The notes below the pieces were generated by a model, which did not search any database, was not told where the DNA came from, and was given only the letters and a program-made list of their open reading frames with translations. The translations under genes and the position numbers were made by a program. Of a stretch of DNA of 64,000 bases, positions 50,043 through 60,099 are shown piece by piece; the stretch's first letter is position 1, and each line of letters starts with the position of its first letter. Where the stretch lies: NCBI RefSeq assembly GCF_015999335.1, contig NZ_JAEACP010000002.1, forward strand, positions 1-64,000, given 5' to 3'. This DNA is from Tabrizicola soli (GTDB lineage: Bacteria > Pseudomonadota > Alphaproteobacteria > Rhodobacterales > Rhodobacteraceae).

Positions 50043-50078
50043 CCGGCGGGGGTCGGGGTTCCCTCGGCCCCACGCCGG
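50043..50078. terminator. Candidate carB terminator hairpin
   Basis: CCGGCG (50043-50048) pairs with CGCCGG (50073-50078), with further G/C pairing inside, just after the carB stop. No T tract follows, so it is only a candidate. Confidence 0.35.
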
Positions 50079-50158
50079 CGCATCCCCTAACAATCCCTTA
50101 ACGCCCGCGGCCAAGGCATTGGAATTGCATGCGGTCTCTAACTGCCACGCGTGGACAG

Positions 50159-51034
50159 TCACAGCCCGTCGATCGGCACCTTGAGGAACCGCTTCCCGCT
50201 GTCATCCGGCGGCGGCAGCTCTCCCGCCCGCATATTGACCTGCAGCGAGGGGATGATCAGCCGGGGCATCGCCAGGGTCGCATCCCTGGCGGTGCGGAGC
50301 GCGATGAACTCCTCCCGGGTCTTGCCGGCGATGTGGATGTTGTGGGCCCGCTCCTCGCCCACCGTCGTCTCCCAGCGGATGTCGCGCCCGTTCGGGCCGT
50401 AATCGTGGCACATGAAAAGCCGGGTCTCGTCAGGCAGGGCCAGCACCTTCTGGATGCTGTCCCAAAGCTGTCCCGCGTCCCCGCCCGGAAAATCCGCCCG
50501 CGCCGAGCCGCCGTCCGGCATGAACAGCGTGTCGCCCACGAAGGCCGCGTCGCCCATCACATGGGTCATGCAGGCCGGCGTATGCCCCGGCGTGTGGATC
50601 GCACGGCAGGCCAACCGCCCGACCCGGTAGCTGTCGCCGTCCTCGAACAGCCGGTCGAACTGCGAGCCATCGCGCTGGAACTCGGTCCCCTCGTTGAAGA
50701 TCTTGCCGAAGGTGTCCTGGACCAGGGTGATGTTGCGGCCGATCCCGATCCTGCCGCCCAGGGCGCGCTGGATATAGGGTGCGGCCGAAAGGTGGTCGGC
50801 GTGGACATGGGTCTCGATCAGCCAGTCCAGCATCAGCCCCCGCGCCCGGATATGGGCGATGATCTCGTCGGCATGGTCATAGGTGATCCGCCCGGCGGCA
50901 TAGTCGATGTCCATCACGCTGTCGACCACCGCGCAGGCATCCGAGTCGGGGTCCTTCACCACATGGCTGATCGTGTTGGTGGCCGGGTCGAAGAAGCTGG
51001 TGACCTCGGGTTTGACGGATAGATCGACCTGCAT
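50159..51034 (-). CDS. MBL-fold protein, persulfide dioxygenase (ETHE1/Blh)-like
   Basis: This 291-residue metallo-beta-lactamase-fold protein has the metal motif ETHVHADHLSAAPYI (HxHxDH), TPGHTPACMTHVMGDAAFVGDTLF, and a C-terminal SLQVNMRAGELPPPDDSGKRFLKVPID that is typical of the persulfide dioxygenase/BigR-operon group. It probably oxidises glutathione persulfide to sulfite with a mononuclear iron. It is downstream of two YeeE/YedE genes on the same strand, fitting sulfide detoxification. Confidence 0.85.
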   Translation of the reverse strand: MQVDLSVKPEVTSFFDPATNTISHVVKDPDSDACAVVDSVMDIDYAAGRITYDHADEIIAHIRARGLMLDWLIETHVHADHLSAAPYIQRALGGRIGIGRNITLVQDTFGKIFNEGTEFQRDGSQFDRLFEDGDSYRVGRLACRAIHTPGHTPACMTHVMGDAAFVGDTLFMPDGGSARADFPGGDAGQLWDSIQKVLALPDETRLFMCHDYGPNGRDIRWETTVGEERAHNIHIAGKTREEFIALRTARDATLAMPRLIIPSLQVNMRAGELPPPDDSGKRFLKVPIDGL

Positions 51035-51049
51035 CGGGTCCTCCTGCGA

Positions 51050-51484
51050 TCAGAGCGGCCGGGTCGCGACCAGGGTGCGCGAGCGCAGCCAGCGCGCGAT
51101 GAACATGCCCGCGACCAGCGCGGCGACGAAGACATGGACGTCGAAGGCCCCGGTTCCCAGCGCGGGCAGCGCGCCGCCGGGACAGAAGCCCGCGATCCCC
51201 CAGCCCAGCCCGAAGGTCGCCGAGCCGAGGACAAGCCTGCGGTCGATCACCCGCATGTCCGGCAACTGGAAACGGTCCTCCATCCGGGGCGCGGGGCTGC
51301 GCAGCACCATCCGGTAGCCGGGAATCGCCACCGCCAGGGCGCCGGCCATCACGAAGGCGAGGCTCGGGTCCCAGGTCCCGGCGATGTCGAAGAAGTTCAG
51401 CACCTTGGCGGGGTTGATCATCCCCGAGACCGTGATGCCCAGCCCGAAGACGAGGCCGATGGCGAAGGCGGAGAGAAGGCGCAT
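51050..51484 (-). CDS. YeeE/YedE half-transporter (DUF6691-like)
   Basis: This 144-residue membrane protein has about four helices and the conserved cysteine motif GIAGFCPGGALPALGTG. Such half-size proteins pair with a second half (the preceding gene) to form a thiosulfate/sulfur-compound uptake channel. It starts one base after the other half gene ends and 15 bases before the dioxygenase gene, so the three form an operon. Confidence 0.87.
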   Translation of the reverse strand: MRLLSAFAIGLVFGLGITVSGMINPAKVLNFFDIAGTWDPSLAFVMAGALAVAIPGYRMVLRSPAPRMEDRFQLPDMRVIDRRLVLGSATFGLGWGIAGFCPGGALPALGTGAFDVHVFVAALVAGMFIARWLRSRTLVATRPL

Positions 51485-51485
51485 C

Positions 51486-51911
51486 TTAGACCCCGTGCCG
51501 GATGAGGAAGACGGTCAGCACCGCCGAGGCCATGAAGCTGGCGGTGGCCACCATCGACCGGCGCGACAGGCGCGCGAGGCCGCAGACCCCGTGACCCGAG
51601 GTGCAGCCGCCGCCATAGCTCACGCCGACGCCCACGATCAGCCCGCCCAGGGCCACCGCCCAGGTCGGCACCGGCTGGTCCAGCACCGGCCGCTCGCCGG
51701 TGGCCAGAAGATGGACGAGCGGCCCTGTCGCCATCCCCGCGATCACCGCCGCGCGCAGGGTCCAGTCTGCCGCGTCCCCAAGGCGGAACAGCCCGCCCAG
51801 AATCCCCGTGGCTCCAAGGATACGGCCATGCACCGCCAGCAGCAGCACCGCGGCTGATCCGATCAGTGCGCCGCCCGCAAGCGCGGTCCAGGGCGTGAAC
51901 TCAGTCTCCAT
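51486..51911 (-). CDS. YeeE/YedE half-transporter
   Basis: This 141-residue membrane protein has four helices and the motif YGGGCTSGHGVCGLARLSRRS, whose cysteines are used for sulfur relay in YeeE. The start at 51911 gives the usual length; the frame extends upstream to 52277 without coding support. It is the first gene of the sulfur operon. A BigR/ArsR-type regulator, common next to this set, is not seen. Confidence 0.85.
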   Translation of the reverse strand: METEFTPWTALAGGALIGSAAVLLLAVHGRILGATGILGGLFRLGDAADWTLRAAVIAGMATGPLVHLLATGERPVLDQPVPTWAVALGGLIVGVGVSYGGGCTSGHGVCGLARLSRRSMVATASFMASAVLTVFLIRHGV

Positions 51912-52089
51912 AGGCTTGGTCCCGCAGATTTCGGCCGCCGCCCGGGCGGCATTCGCCCCCATGATGCCACCAACCCGGTCCGCTGGACAGACCGGAACCG
52001 GAGAATCCTCGTGGCCGCGGCGGAACGATGCGCTGCAGTTGCGGCGGGCACGTTGACGGCCCTCAAACCGGGCACGACTGGGGCAGATC

Positions 52090-52488
52090 GTGCGTGACCG
52101 GGTGCCGACCGAAACGCCCGAACTGGCCGGCAGCCTGCGGTTTGGCCGCCCCGACAAGGTGAACGAGGCCCTTGCCGATCTCCTCGCGCATTCCAGGGAC
52201 ATTGCCGCCCTGGCACTCACGGTGCCCCCGGATGACGGAGCGTGCGCGCAGCGCGCTGACGTCGGCGCGGTCGCCACGCGCTGGACGCCGGAGCCGCTGG
52301 AGCAGCGGCTGCACGAGCAGGAGTTTCAGGCGATCCCGATCTCGGTCGCGGCATTCCTGCTGGCCGTCCTCGCCTTCCGGCGCGGCGGCCAAGGCTGCGC
52401 GAGCTTGCCGAGGCGCTGGGGGGAGCGGACTGCCCCGGATCCCCTGCATGAGGCGGGGAAGGTCGACCACCGCGATGCGGGGTTCTGA
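52090..52488 (+). CDS. Unrecognised coding stretch, possibly decayed
   Basis: A GTG-initiated frame of 132 residues (MRDRVPTETPELAGSLRFGR...) has strongly G/C-biased third positions, as expected of real coding DNA here. No family was recognised. A different frame near the end also looks coding (about 52385-52452, reading LRELAEALGGADCPG), so a frameshift may have broken the gene. It occupies most of the 669-base gap between the sulfur operon and the ABC transporter; nothing else is seen in that gap. Confidence 0.3.
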   Translation: MRDRVPTETPELAGSLRFGRPDKVNEALADLLAHSRDIAALALTVPPDDGACAQRADVGAVATRWTPEPLEQRLHEQEFQAIPISVAAFLLAVLAFRRGGQGCASLPRRWGERTAPDPLHEAGKVDHRDAGF

Positions 52489-52580
52489 TGCGGCGGAGGG
52501 TGGCAAGGACGGCAGGTCAGTCCGGTTCACCGGAGATTCACCCTGCCCAAAGCCCCCTCCTGCGGTTGCAAACGGGCGGG

Positions 52581-53648
52581 TCAGTTGGCTCCGCCCTGGA
52601 GCCGGTGCCCCGTTGCGTCGTCGAAAAGATGTGCCTTCCCCTCGGGCCAGATCAGGTGGATCGTCTGGCCGGGGCGGAAATCGTGGCGCTCGGTGAAGAC
52701 GGCGCAGAGCGGCATCCCGGCGACCCGGGCATAGACCTGGATGTTGGCGCCGGTCGGCTCGACCACCTCGACCTCGGCGGCAAGGCCGGTGCCGTCGGTC
52801 GCCAGTGCCAGATGCTCGGGCCGGATGCCGAAGACCACCGCCTGCCCCGCCGCGCCCTGCCCGGATGCCGCCAGACGGCTGCCGTCGGGCAGGACCACCG
52901 CGCCCTGCTCCAGCTTGCCGCGCAGGAAGTTCATCGAGGGCGACCCGATGAAGTCGGCCACGAAGAGATTTGCAGGGGTGTCGTACAACTCCAGCGGGGT
53001 GCCGATCTGCTCGATCTTCCCGGCGTTCATCACCACGATCCGGTCGGCCATGGTCATCGCCTCGATCTGGTCATGCGTGACATAGACCGAGGTGGTCTGG
53101 AGCCGCTGGTGCAGGGCCTTGATCTCGGTCCGCATCACCACGCGCAGCTTGGCGTCGAGGTTCGACAAGGGCTCGTCGAACAGGAACACCTGCGCGTCGC
53201 GCACCAGCGCCCGGCCCATCGCCACCCGCTGCCGCTGGCCGCCCGACAACTGCCGGGGCGAGCGTTCGAGGAACTTGGACAGGTTCAGGATCTCGGCCGC
53301 CTCGCGCACCTTGCGGTCGATCATGTCCTTGGCCATCCGCTTCAGGCGCAGGCTGAAGCTCATGTTCTCGTAGACCGACATATGCGGGTAAAGCGCGTAG
53401 TTCTGGAACACCATGGCGATGTCGCGCGCCTTGGCGGGCACGTCGTTGACCACCCGGTTGCCGATCAGGATGTCGCCGCCCGAGATCGTCTCCAGCCCCG
53501 CGATCATGCGGAGGAGCGTCGACTTCCCGCAGCCGGAGGGGCCGACCAGCACGACGAATTCCCGGTCGCGGATCTGGAGGTCGATCCCGTGCAGCACGTC
53601 CATTGCGCCGTATTTCTTCTTGACCCCGCGGATGGTGACAGAGGACAT
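52581..53648 (-). CDS. Sugar ABC transporter ATPase (MalK/UgpC type)
   Basis: This 355-residue ATPase drives a CUT1-family importer. It has Walker A VGPSGCGKSTLLRM, Q-loop FQNYALYPHMSVYEN, signature LSGGQRQRVAMGRAL, Walker B VFLFDEPLSNLD, H-loop VTHDQIEAM, and a C-terminal TOBE/OB regulatory domain (FGIRPEHL). It is the last gene of the operon and lies 44 bases after the second permease. Confidence 0.94.
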   Translation of the reverse strand: MSSVTIRGVKKKYGAMDVLHGIDLQIRDREFVVLVGPSGCGKSTLLRMIAGLETISGGDILIGNRVVNDVPAKARDIAMVFQNYALYPHMSVYENMSFSLRLKRMAKDMIDRKVREAAEILNLSKFLERSPRQLSGGQRQRVAMGRALVRDAQVFLFDEPLSNLDAKLRVVMRTEIKALHQRLQTTSVYVTHDQIEAMTMADRIVVMNAGKIEQIGTPLELYDTPANLFVADFIGSPSMNFLRGKLEQGAVVLPDGSRLAASGQGAAGQAVVFGIRPEHLALATDGTGLAAEVEVVEPTGANIQVYARVAGMPLCAVFTERHDFRPGQTIHLIWPEGKAHLFDDATGHRLQGGAN

Positions 53649-53692
53649 CGTTCAATCCTTATTAGGCAGCAGGGCCTTGTGAAGCAGTCTGG

Positions 53693-54523
53693 TCATTTGA
53701 CGGCGCCCAGCGCCATGCCCCGGATGAGGTAACGCTGAAGCCAGGAGAAGACGATGGCGACCGGAACGGTGGCCAGCACGGTCGCGGCCATGACGTGATG
53801 CCATTCGACCTGATAGCGCCCGGCGACCTGGGCATAGATCTGCACCGGCAGGGTGAAGTCTTCGGAGGACCGCATCATCGTCAGCGCCAGGACGAATTCG
53901 TTCCAGCTGTTGATGAAGGTGAAGATCGCCGTCACCACCATGGCGGGCACGGCCAGCGGCAGGAAGATGCGGACCAGGCTGGTCAGGTGGCTGGCCCCGT
54001 CCATCCAGGCGGCCTCTTCCAGGTCGCGCGGGATCGAGTTGAAGTAGCTTTGCAGCATCCAGATGGTGAAGGCCATGTTGAAGGCGGCATAGGTCAGCAC
54101 CAGCGAGTTCAGGTCGTTGACGAGGCCGAGGCTCATCATCAGCCGGAAAAGGCCCAGCACCAGCACGATGGGCGACATCATCTGCGTCATTAGAAGGAAG
54201 GTGCGGTAGGCCCCCTTCCCCGCGAAACGGTAGCGCGACATCGCATAGGCCGCGGGGATCGACAGCAGGAGCGCCACGGCGGTGGCCGCGACGCTGACGT
54301 AGAGGCTGTTCAGGAGCGCCCCGCCGAAGTTGGTCTTGACCCACATCTCCGAGAAGTTCTCCCAGCGGAATTCGCTGAACCCCCAGGTGGGCGGATAGGT
54401 GAAGAGCTCGGCCCGGGGGCGGACGGCGGTGACGAACATCACGCCGAAGGGGAACAGGATCACCACCATCAGCGGCGACAGGATCGCCCAGTAGATCAGG
54501 CTGCGTTTCAGCTTGCCGGTCAC
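53693..54523 (-). CDS. Sugar ABC transporter permease (MalG type)
   Basis: This 276-residue inner-membrane protein has six helices and the permease EAA loop [27 protein letters not shown] that docks on the ATPase. The GTG at 54523 overlaps the stop of the upstream permease (GTGA). Confidence 0.93.
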   Translation of the reverse strand: MTGKLKRSLIYWAILSPLMVVILFPFGVMFVTAVRPRAELFTYPPTWGFSEFRWENFSEMWVKTNFGGALLNSLYVSVAATAVALLLSIPAAYAMSRYRFAGKGAYRTFLLMTQMMSPIVLVLGLFRLMMSLGLVNDLNSLVLTYAAFNMAFTIWMLQSYFNSIPRDLEEAAWMDGASHLTSLVRIFLPLAVPAMVVTAIFTFINSWNEFVLALTMMRSSEDFTLPVQIYAQVAGRYQVEWHHVMAATVLATVPVAIVFSWLQRYLIRGMALGAVK

Positions 54524-55428
54524 GCCTTGATCTCCTCTTCCGGGGCGGCGTCGTCGCGGTCGTTGCGGCTGACCAGGGCGACGTAAAGCATGGTGAAGGC
54601 CAGGAGGACGAAGAACATCACCAGCGAGATCGCCGCCGCCTTGCCGAGCTGCCCGAAGCGGAAGGCCAGCTTGTAGAGGTAGGTGACCAGGATATCGGTC
54701 CCGTTGGCCGGCCCGCCCTCGGTCATCACCCAGATGATCGGCAAGGAGTTGAAGACGTAGATCACGTTCAGCACGATGGCGATGTTGATGAAGGGCTTCA
54801 TCAGCGGCAGCGTGATGTGCCGGAACTGGTCCCAGCCCGAGGCGCCGTCCACCACCGCGGCCTCGTAGGCGTCCTGCGGCATCGAGGAGAGGCCGCCCAG
54901 GAGGATCGTCGTCGTGAAGGGGATCGAGACCAGGATGCCGACCAGGATCTCGACCACGAAGGCGGTCGAGGCGGTGGCGAGCCATTCGACCGGCTGGTCG
55001 ATGATGCCCGCGTTCATCAACGTGGCGTTCAGAAGGCCCGCACGCCCGTTCAGCGCCCAGCGCCAGACCACCGCCGTCATCGTCAGCGAGATCGCCCAGG
55101 GCAGCATGATGATCACCCGCGCCAGGCCCCGGCCATGGAAATCGTCGTTCAGGATCATCGCCACCGGCATCGAGATCGCCAGCGTCCCGCCCACGACCGC
55201 AAAGGTCCAGATCCCAGTGCGCCAGAGCGATTCCCAGAACAGGGGGTCGGCAAAGACCTCGTGGTAGTTCTCGCCGCCGTTGAAACCCGTCAGCTTGCCG
55301 AAGCGGCTGACGTCCTGCATCGAGGTCCAGGCCAGGTCGAAGATCGGATAGCCGATGATCGCAAGCGCGAGCGCCAGGCCCGGCAGGATCATCATCAGCG
55401 GCACGGATTTCTGGAAGCGGTTCGCCAT
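54520..55428 (-). CDS. Sugar ABC transporter permease (MalF/UgpA type)
   Basis: This 302-residue inner-membrane protein has six helices and the EAA loop [27 protein letters not shown]. It pairs with the MalG-type permease. The length is typical of the short MalF/UgpA form. Confidence 0.93.
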   Translation of the reverse strand: MANRFQKSVPLMMILPGLALALAIIGYPIFDLAWTSMQDVSRFGKLTGFNGGENYHEVFADPLFWESLWRTGIWTFAVVGGTLAISMPVAMILNDDFHGRGLARVIIMLPWAISLTMTAVVWRWALNGRAGLLNATLMNAGIIDQPVEWLATASTAFVVEILVGILVSIPFTTTILLGGLSSMPQDAYEAAVVDGASGWDQFRHITLPLMKPFINIAIVLNVIYVFNSLPIIWVMTEGGPANGTDILVTYLYKLAFRFGQLGKAAAISLVMFFVLLAFTMLYVALVSRNDRDDAAPEEEIKA

Positions 55429-55513
55429 GGTTCCCCCGGCCCCGCATCTTGCGGGGCGCCTCGTCGTTCGGGCGGGAGAGAGCGGCGCGGGGCCGCTCTC
55501 TCCCTGGTCAGGA

Positions 55514-56737
55514 TCAGAGACCGCGGATCTTGTTGATCTCGGACGCGGCGGCCTTCAGCCCGTCTTCCGGGGTGACTTCGCCAAGGTAGATCTGCTGCAT
55601 GGTGCGCACGGTCACATCGGCGATCTCCTCCCAGTTCGCGATGGTCGGCGCGAACTTGGCATAGGGCAGGCCCGCCGCGAAGCCGGCCACGTCCGGGTCC
55701 TCGGTGAAGTAGGGCAGCGCCGCCACGTTCTTCGTCACCGGCAGGAAGCCCTCCCCCATGTCGAACTTCTCGCGCCATTCGTCCTTGTAGGCGAATTCGA
55801 TGAACTTCCACGCCGCTTCCTTCGCGTCCGAGTCGGCAAACACCATCAGCGTGTCGGTCACGCCATAGGTCGCCTTGGCCTTGCCTTCCGGGAAGGGCAG
55901 GATCTGGTACTTCAGGTCCGGCGCCTCGGCCTTGATCTGCGGGATCAGCATCGGGAAGGTGAAGATGGTGCCGACCTTGCCCTGCTTGAACAGGTTGAAC
56001 ACATCCTCGCGGGTGTAGTTCGTGGGCGAGGGCTGGGTCAGGCCCTCGTCGATCATCTTCTTGTAGAGGTTCGCCGCCTCAAGCGCCTCGGGCGTGTCGA
56101 GGCCGCTGGTGCCGTCCGCCTTCAGGATGTCGCCACCATGGGTCCAGAGCGAGTAGTAGTAATAGGCGTCGGTCTCGATCTCCTTGCCTTGCAGGCCGAA
56201 CGCGAAGGTTTCCGGCAGGGCCGCGATCTTCTTGGAGGCCTCGTAAAGCTCGTCCCACGTCTTGGGCGGGGTTGCCCCGGCCTTCTCGTAGAGGTCCATG
56301 TTGACCATCATCGCCCGGGCCGAGGCCGCGACCGGCAGGCCCATGGTCTGACCCTCGATCACGCCCGGCGCCATGAAGGTGTCGATGAAGGTGCCCTTGA
56401 ACTCGGGCGTGAGGTAACCGTCGATCGGTTCGGCCACGCCCTGCGATGCGAAATCCAGCAGCCAGCGGGTGCCGATGATCGAGATGTCGGGCGCGCTGCC
56501 GCCGGCCACGTCGGTGGTCAGGCGCTGCAGGAGCGTGTCCCACGGCACGACCTCGATGTTGATCTTGATGTCGGGATTCTCGGCCTGGAAGGCGTCGGCG
56601 ACTTCCTGGAAGTACGGGCCGGTCTTCGAGCTGTATTCGGCGACGGTGAAGTCGACCACGGTCTCGGCCGAGGCGAGCCCAGCCATGCCAAGGCTGAGGG
56701 CCAGGACCGCCGTCGACGTCCGGAAGGGATGGGTCAT
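55514..56737 (-). CDS. Sugar ABC transporter substrate-binding protein
   Basis: This 407-residue periplasmic protein has a signal peptide (about 1-24, ending GLASA), then [24 protein letters not shown] and the CUT1 binding-protein core with [26 protein letters not shown]. The ligand is not predictable; sugars, polyols or glycosides are usual. AGGAG lies about ten bases upstream. It leads the transporter genes. Confidence 0.93.
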   Translation of the reverse strand: MTHPFRTSTAVLALSLGMAGLASAETVVDFTVAEYSSKTGPYFQEVADAFQAENPDIKINIEVVPWDTLLQRLTTDVAGGSAPDISIIGTRWLLDFASQGVAEPIDGYLTPEFKGTFIDTFMAPGVIEGQTMGLPVAASARAMMVNMDLYEKAGATPPKTWDELYEASKKIAALPETFAFGLQGKEIETDAYYYYSLWTHGGDILKADGTSGLDTPEALEAANLYKKMIDEGLTQPSPTNYTREDVFNLFKQGKVGTIFTFPMLIPQIKAEAPDLKYQILPFPEGKAKATYGVTDTLMVFADSDAKEAAWKFIEFAYKDEWREKFDMGEGFLPVTKNVAALPYFTEDPDVAGFAAGLPYAKFAPTIANWEEIADVTVRTMQQIYLGEVTPEDGLKAAASEINKIRGL

Positions 56738-56984
56738 GTGGAGTTGTCTCCTGTTGGTGTTACGGGATTCGCGATGCTTTTTCCGAAGCGGCTTCTGCTG
56801 GCCGTTCTTGATGGGCCCACTGTGAAGTCCGAAGCCCGGCAATAGAAATTGATTTAACGCATGGGGGTATGTTGGCCCTGCATAGGATTGAAAAGCAGAG
56901 GAAATCATGGTTCCCTGGAGCAGAATGGGGCGCCCGGCCTTGCGGCGGGGCGCCCCGAATCCGGCATCGCGCGACGGCGGCGGG

Positions 56985-57866
56985 TCAGCCGTTCGGGCCG
57001 GACCAGTCATGCTCGGGCGCATAGCCCAGCACGCGGCGCGCCTTGGCGATCGATAGAAGCGTCTCGCGCCCCTTCACCGTGCCGCGCAGCTCGACCCCTG
57101 GAAAGATCTCGGCCATCAGCCCGGCGCTGTCGCGAGTCATCACCGTGTTGGAGTTGGCGATTATGAAATGATCCGCGCCTTCCATGTCGACATGCAGCGA
57201 CCGGCGCACCGCCTGGGCAGCGTCGCGGGCGTCGATATAGCCCCAGAGGTTCCATTCCCGGAAGCGCGGCGTGTCCTGCCAGCCGGCGAAGCGGGCATAG
57301 TCCTGCGGCTCCATCACGTTCGACAGGCGCAGGCCGATGAAGGTGGTGCCGGGGTTCCAGCGCGCCATCTGGCGGGCCATCTCCTCGGACAGATCCTTGG
57401 ACAGCGAATAGGCGCTTTCCGGCCGCATCGGGTGGTCCTCGTCGATCGGCGCGTAGGCGGGGGGATTTGCCGCGCTGAGGGGCAGGCCCAGCGTGGTCTC
57501 GGACGAGGCCCAGACGATGCGCCGCACGCCCGCCCGCAGGGCCGCGTCGAAGACGTTGTAGGTCGAGACGATGTTGGTGCGGAAGGTCAGTTCCTCGGGA
57601 TTGGTGTCCGGCACCGGGATCGCCGCGAGATGCACCACGGCGTCCGGCGTGCGGAACTGGCGGAACGGATGGTCCTTGCCGCCGGTCCACTGCATCGCGT
57701 CCATCACCTGGCCGAAGTCGGTCAGGTCGACGCGCAGCATCGGGCAGACCGGATCGGACGAGGGCGCCATGTCCACGTTCAGCACGGTATAGCCGCGCTC
57801 GACCAGATGGCGGCAGACCGCCCGGCCCGCCTTGCCGCTGCCCCCGGTGACGACAATGTTCTTCAT
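56985..57866 (-). CDS. NAD-dependent epimerase/uronate-dehydrogenase-like protein
   Basis: This 293-residue extended SDR has NIVVTGGSGKAGRAVCRHL, the active-site Tyr-x3-Lys in YSLSKDLSEEMA with preceding ASSETTLG, and IGLRLSNVMEP. It resembles uronate dehydrogenases and nucleotide-sugar epimerases of catabolic clusters. The start at 57866 has GGGAGAG upstream. It is upstream of and codirectional with the sugar ABC genes (247-base gap), suggesting it acts on the imported sugar. Confidence 0.8.
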   Translation of the reverse strand: MKNIVVTGGSGKAGRAVCRHLVERGYTVLNVDMAPSSDPVCPMLRVDLTDFGQVMDAMQWTGGKDHPFRQFRTPDAVVHLAAIPVPDTNPEELTFRTNIVSTYNVFDAALRAGVRRIVWASSETTLGLPLSAANPPAYAPIDEDHPMRPESAYSLSKDLSEEMARQMARWNPGTTFIGLRLSNVMEPQDYARFAGWQDTPRFREWNLWGYIDARDAAQAVRRSLHVDMEGADHFIIANSNTVMTRDSAGLMAEIFPGVELRGTVKGRETLLSIAKARRVLGYAPEHDWSGPNG

Positions 57867-58128
57867 CTGCGGCTCTCCCTTCAATGAATTGCACATCGCT
57901 CAAGCCAGCCCCTGCCGGGCGTTCCCCAGCCGTCCGGCTCCAGCGGCGAACGATGCGCCAGACTTCCTTAGACCGTCCTCCGCCCGCAAGCGAATGCGTT
58001 TCCCGAATGCCGCCATGCCGGCATGGCATTGGCCGTCCCGTTGCCCCGGCGATAGCGTCAGGGCAGGAAACGGGGCGCCCTGCCCCTGCGGTCGGCTGAC
58101 GCGCAACGGCGCGCGATGGAGGCAAGCG

Positions 58129-59268
58129 TTGCTGCGCGGCATGTTCGTCTATCCCTGGGACCTGCAGGACGAGGGCACCGCCGAGGTCGCCGCCCGGCTG
58201 ACCGGGGCCGGGCTGGACCGGGTCTCGCTGGCCACCGCCTATCACGCCGGCAAGTTCCTGCGCCCGCACGCGCCGCGCGGGCGGGTGTATTTCCCCGAGG
58301 ACGGCACCGTCTATTTCCGCCCCGATCCCTCGCGCTATGGCCGGCTGCAGCCGCAGGCGGCACGGATGGTCCGCGACCACGACGCGCTGGCCGAACTCGC
58401 GCGCCATGCGCCAGGGTTGCAGGTCACGGCCTGGACCGTGGGCCTGCACAACTCGCGCCTTGGCGCGATGCATCCCGACCTGGCCTGCCAGACCCCGTTC
58501 GGCGACGTGCTGGTCAACGCGCTTTGCCCCTCGCAGCCCGAGGTCCGGCGCTATCTGACCGCGCTCTGCCTCGACACCGCCGCCCAGCCGGGCGTGCGCG
58601 AGGTGGCGATCGAGACGCCGGGCTTCCAGACCTATCGCCACGGCCACCACCATGAGTTCGAGCTGGTGGGCCTGCCCCCGGCGGCCGAGACGCTGCTGGG
58701 CACCTGCTTCTGCCCCGCCTGCCTGACCCGCGCCCGCGAGGCCGGGCTGGACGGCGAGGCCCTGGCGGCGGAGGCGCATCGCGCGCTCGACGCCTTCTTC
58801 GCCGATGGCAGCGCCCCCCTGCCCGATCCGCAAAACGATCCCGGCTGGGCCGCCTTGCAAGATCTGCGGGCGGAGACCGTGACCAGCCTCGTCCGCGAAA
58901 TCCGCGAGGCCCTGCCGCGCGAGACCGGGCTGTCGATCATCCCCTCGGTCCAGACCCCGAACAGCCTGTGCTGGCGCGAAGGCAGCGACCTGGCCGCTCT
59001 GGCCCGCGTGGCCGACCGGCTGGAGGTGACCGCCTACCAGCGCGGGCCGGAGGCCATCGCCGCCGACATCGCCGAGGTGCGCGCCACAGCGGGACCAGAG
59101 GCCAGCCTTGGCTTCATCCTGCGCCCGACCTGGCCGCATGTGACCGGCGCCGAGGAGCTTGCCGCCTGTGTCGCCGCCACCCGGGCCGCAGGGGCGGACC
59201 GGATCTCCTTCTACAACTACGGGCACATGCGGCTTCAGTCCCTGGACTGGATCGCGCGCGCCCTGTGA
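58129..59268 (+). CDS. Uncharacterised protein, possible TIM-barrel enzyme
   Basis: This 379-residue soluble protein of no family I can name begins (M)LRGMFVYPWDLQDEG. It has AIETPGFQTYRHGHHHEFE (Glu162 and a histidine cluster) and a CFCPACL cysteine cluster (about 193-198). The overall alternation suggests an alpha/beta barrel, perhaps a glycosidase- or isomerase-like enzyme with a metal. The TTG at 58129 has GGAGG seven bases upstream; an ATG at 58141 lacks a site. It heads an operon with the SDR and cyclodeaminase genes. Confidence 0.7.
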   Translation: MLRGMFVYPWDLQDEGTAEVAARLTGAGLDRVSLATAYHAGKFLRPHAPRGRVYFPEDGTVYFRPDPSRYGRLQPQAARMVRDHDALAELARHAPGLQVTAWTVGLHNSRLGAMHPDLACQTPFGDVLVNALCPSQPEVRRYLTALCLDTAAQPGVREVAIETPGFQTYRHGHHHEFELVGLPPAAETLLGTCFCPACLTRAREAGLDGEALAAEAHRALDAFFADGSAPLPDPQNDPGWAALQDLRAETVTSLVREIREALPRETGLSIIPSVQTPNSLCWREGSDLAALARVADRLEVTAYQRGPEAIAADIAEVRATAGPEASLGFILRPTWPHVTGAEELAACVAATRAAGADRISFYNYGHMRLQSLDWIARAL

Positions 59269-59289
59269 CAGACCCGACCGGAGGACGCC

Positions 59290-60087
59290 TTGCCCAGACA
59301 TGACACCACCACCGCCCTCGTGACCGGCGCCGCCCATGGCATCGGCCGTGCCATCGCCCGGCATCTTGCGCGCGAAGGCGCGGCCGTGGCCGTGATCGAC
59401 CTCGACGCCGAGGGCGCGGCCGAGACCGCGCGCCTGATCCAGTCCGAGGGTGGCATCGCCTTTTCGACGGGTGCGGATATCACCGACATGGCGGCCGTGA
59501 CCGCCGCCGTGGACACCTGCGAGGCGGCAATCGGGCCGCTGACGCTTCTGGTCAACAACGCCGGCTTCACCGATGCGGGCGACCTGGCCGGGATCGGGCT
59601 TGAAGCCTGGCACAAGGAAGTCGACGTCAACCTGAACGGAACCTACCACTGCCTGCGCGCCCTCCTGCCCCGGATGCAGGCGCGCGGCGGCGGGGCGGTG
59701 GTCAACATCACCTCCGTCAACGGGGTGCGCTACTTCGGCAACCCGGCCTACAGCGCGGCGAAGGCCGGGCTGATCAACCTGACGCAATCGGTCGCCTCGG
59801 AATACGGCCGCCACGGCATCCGCTGCAACGCGGTCCTGCCCGGCTCGGTCCGCACCGACAACATCACCTGGAGGATCCGGCAGGAGAAGGATCCGCAGGT
59901 GTTCCAAAAGCTTGCCCGCTGGTATCCGATGGGCCGGGTGGCCGAGCCCGAGGACATCGCCAAGGCGGTCTCGTTCCTCGGCTCGGAGGATGCCGGCTAC
60001 ATCACCGGCGTCGCGCTGCCCGTGGATGGCGGGCTCTTGGCCGGGATGAACGTGATGATCGGCGAATTCATCCTGGAATCGCAGTAA
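59290..60087 (+). CDS. SDR family NAD(P)-dependent oxidoreductase
   Basis: This 265-residue classical short-chain dehydrogenase has TALVTGAAHGIGRAIA (cofactor), LVNNAGFTD, the catalytic Ser-Tyr-Lys in NITSVNGVRYFGNPAYSAAK, and the C-terminal VALPVDGGLLAG. It probably oxidises a sugar or polyol intermediate. The TTG start has GGAGG six bases upstream. Confidence 0.92.
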   Translation: MPRHDTTTALVTGAAHGIGRAIARHLAREGAAVAVIDLDAEGAAETARLIQSEGGIAFSTGADITDMAAVTAAVDTCEAAIGPLTLLVNNAGFTDAGDLAGIGLEAWHKEVDVNLNGTYHCLRALLPRMQARGGGAVVNITSVNGVRYFGNPAYSAAKAGLINLTQSVASEYGRHGIRCNAVLPGSVRTDNITWRIRQEKDPQVFQKLARWYPMGRVAEPEDIAKAVSFLGSEDAGYITGVALPVDGGLLAGMNVMIGEFILESQ

Positions 60088-60099
60088 GGAGCGGCCGTC

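Noticed and set aside
50159-52277. A BigR/ArsR-type regulator with the persulfide dioxygenase genes
   Set aside because: The only unassigned coding stretch nearby (52090-52488) has no helix-turn-helix or ArsR features.
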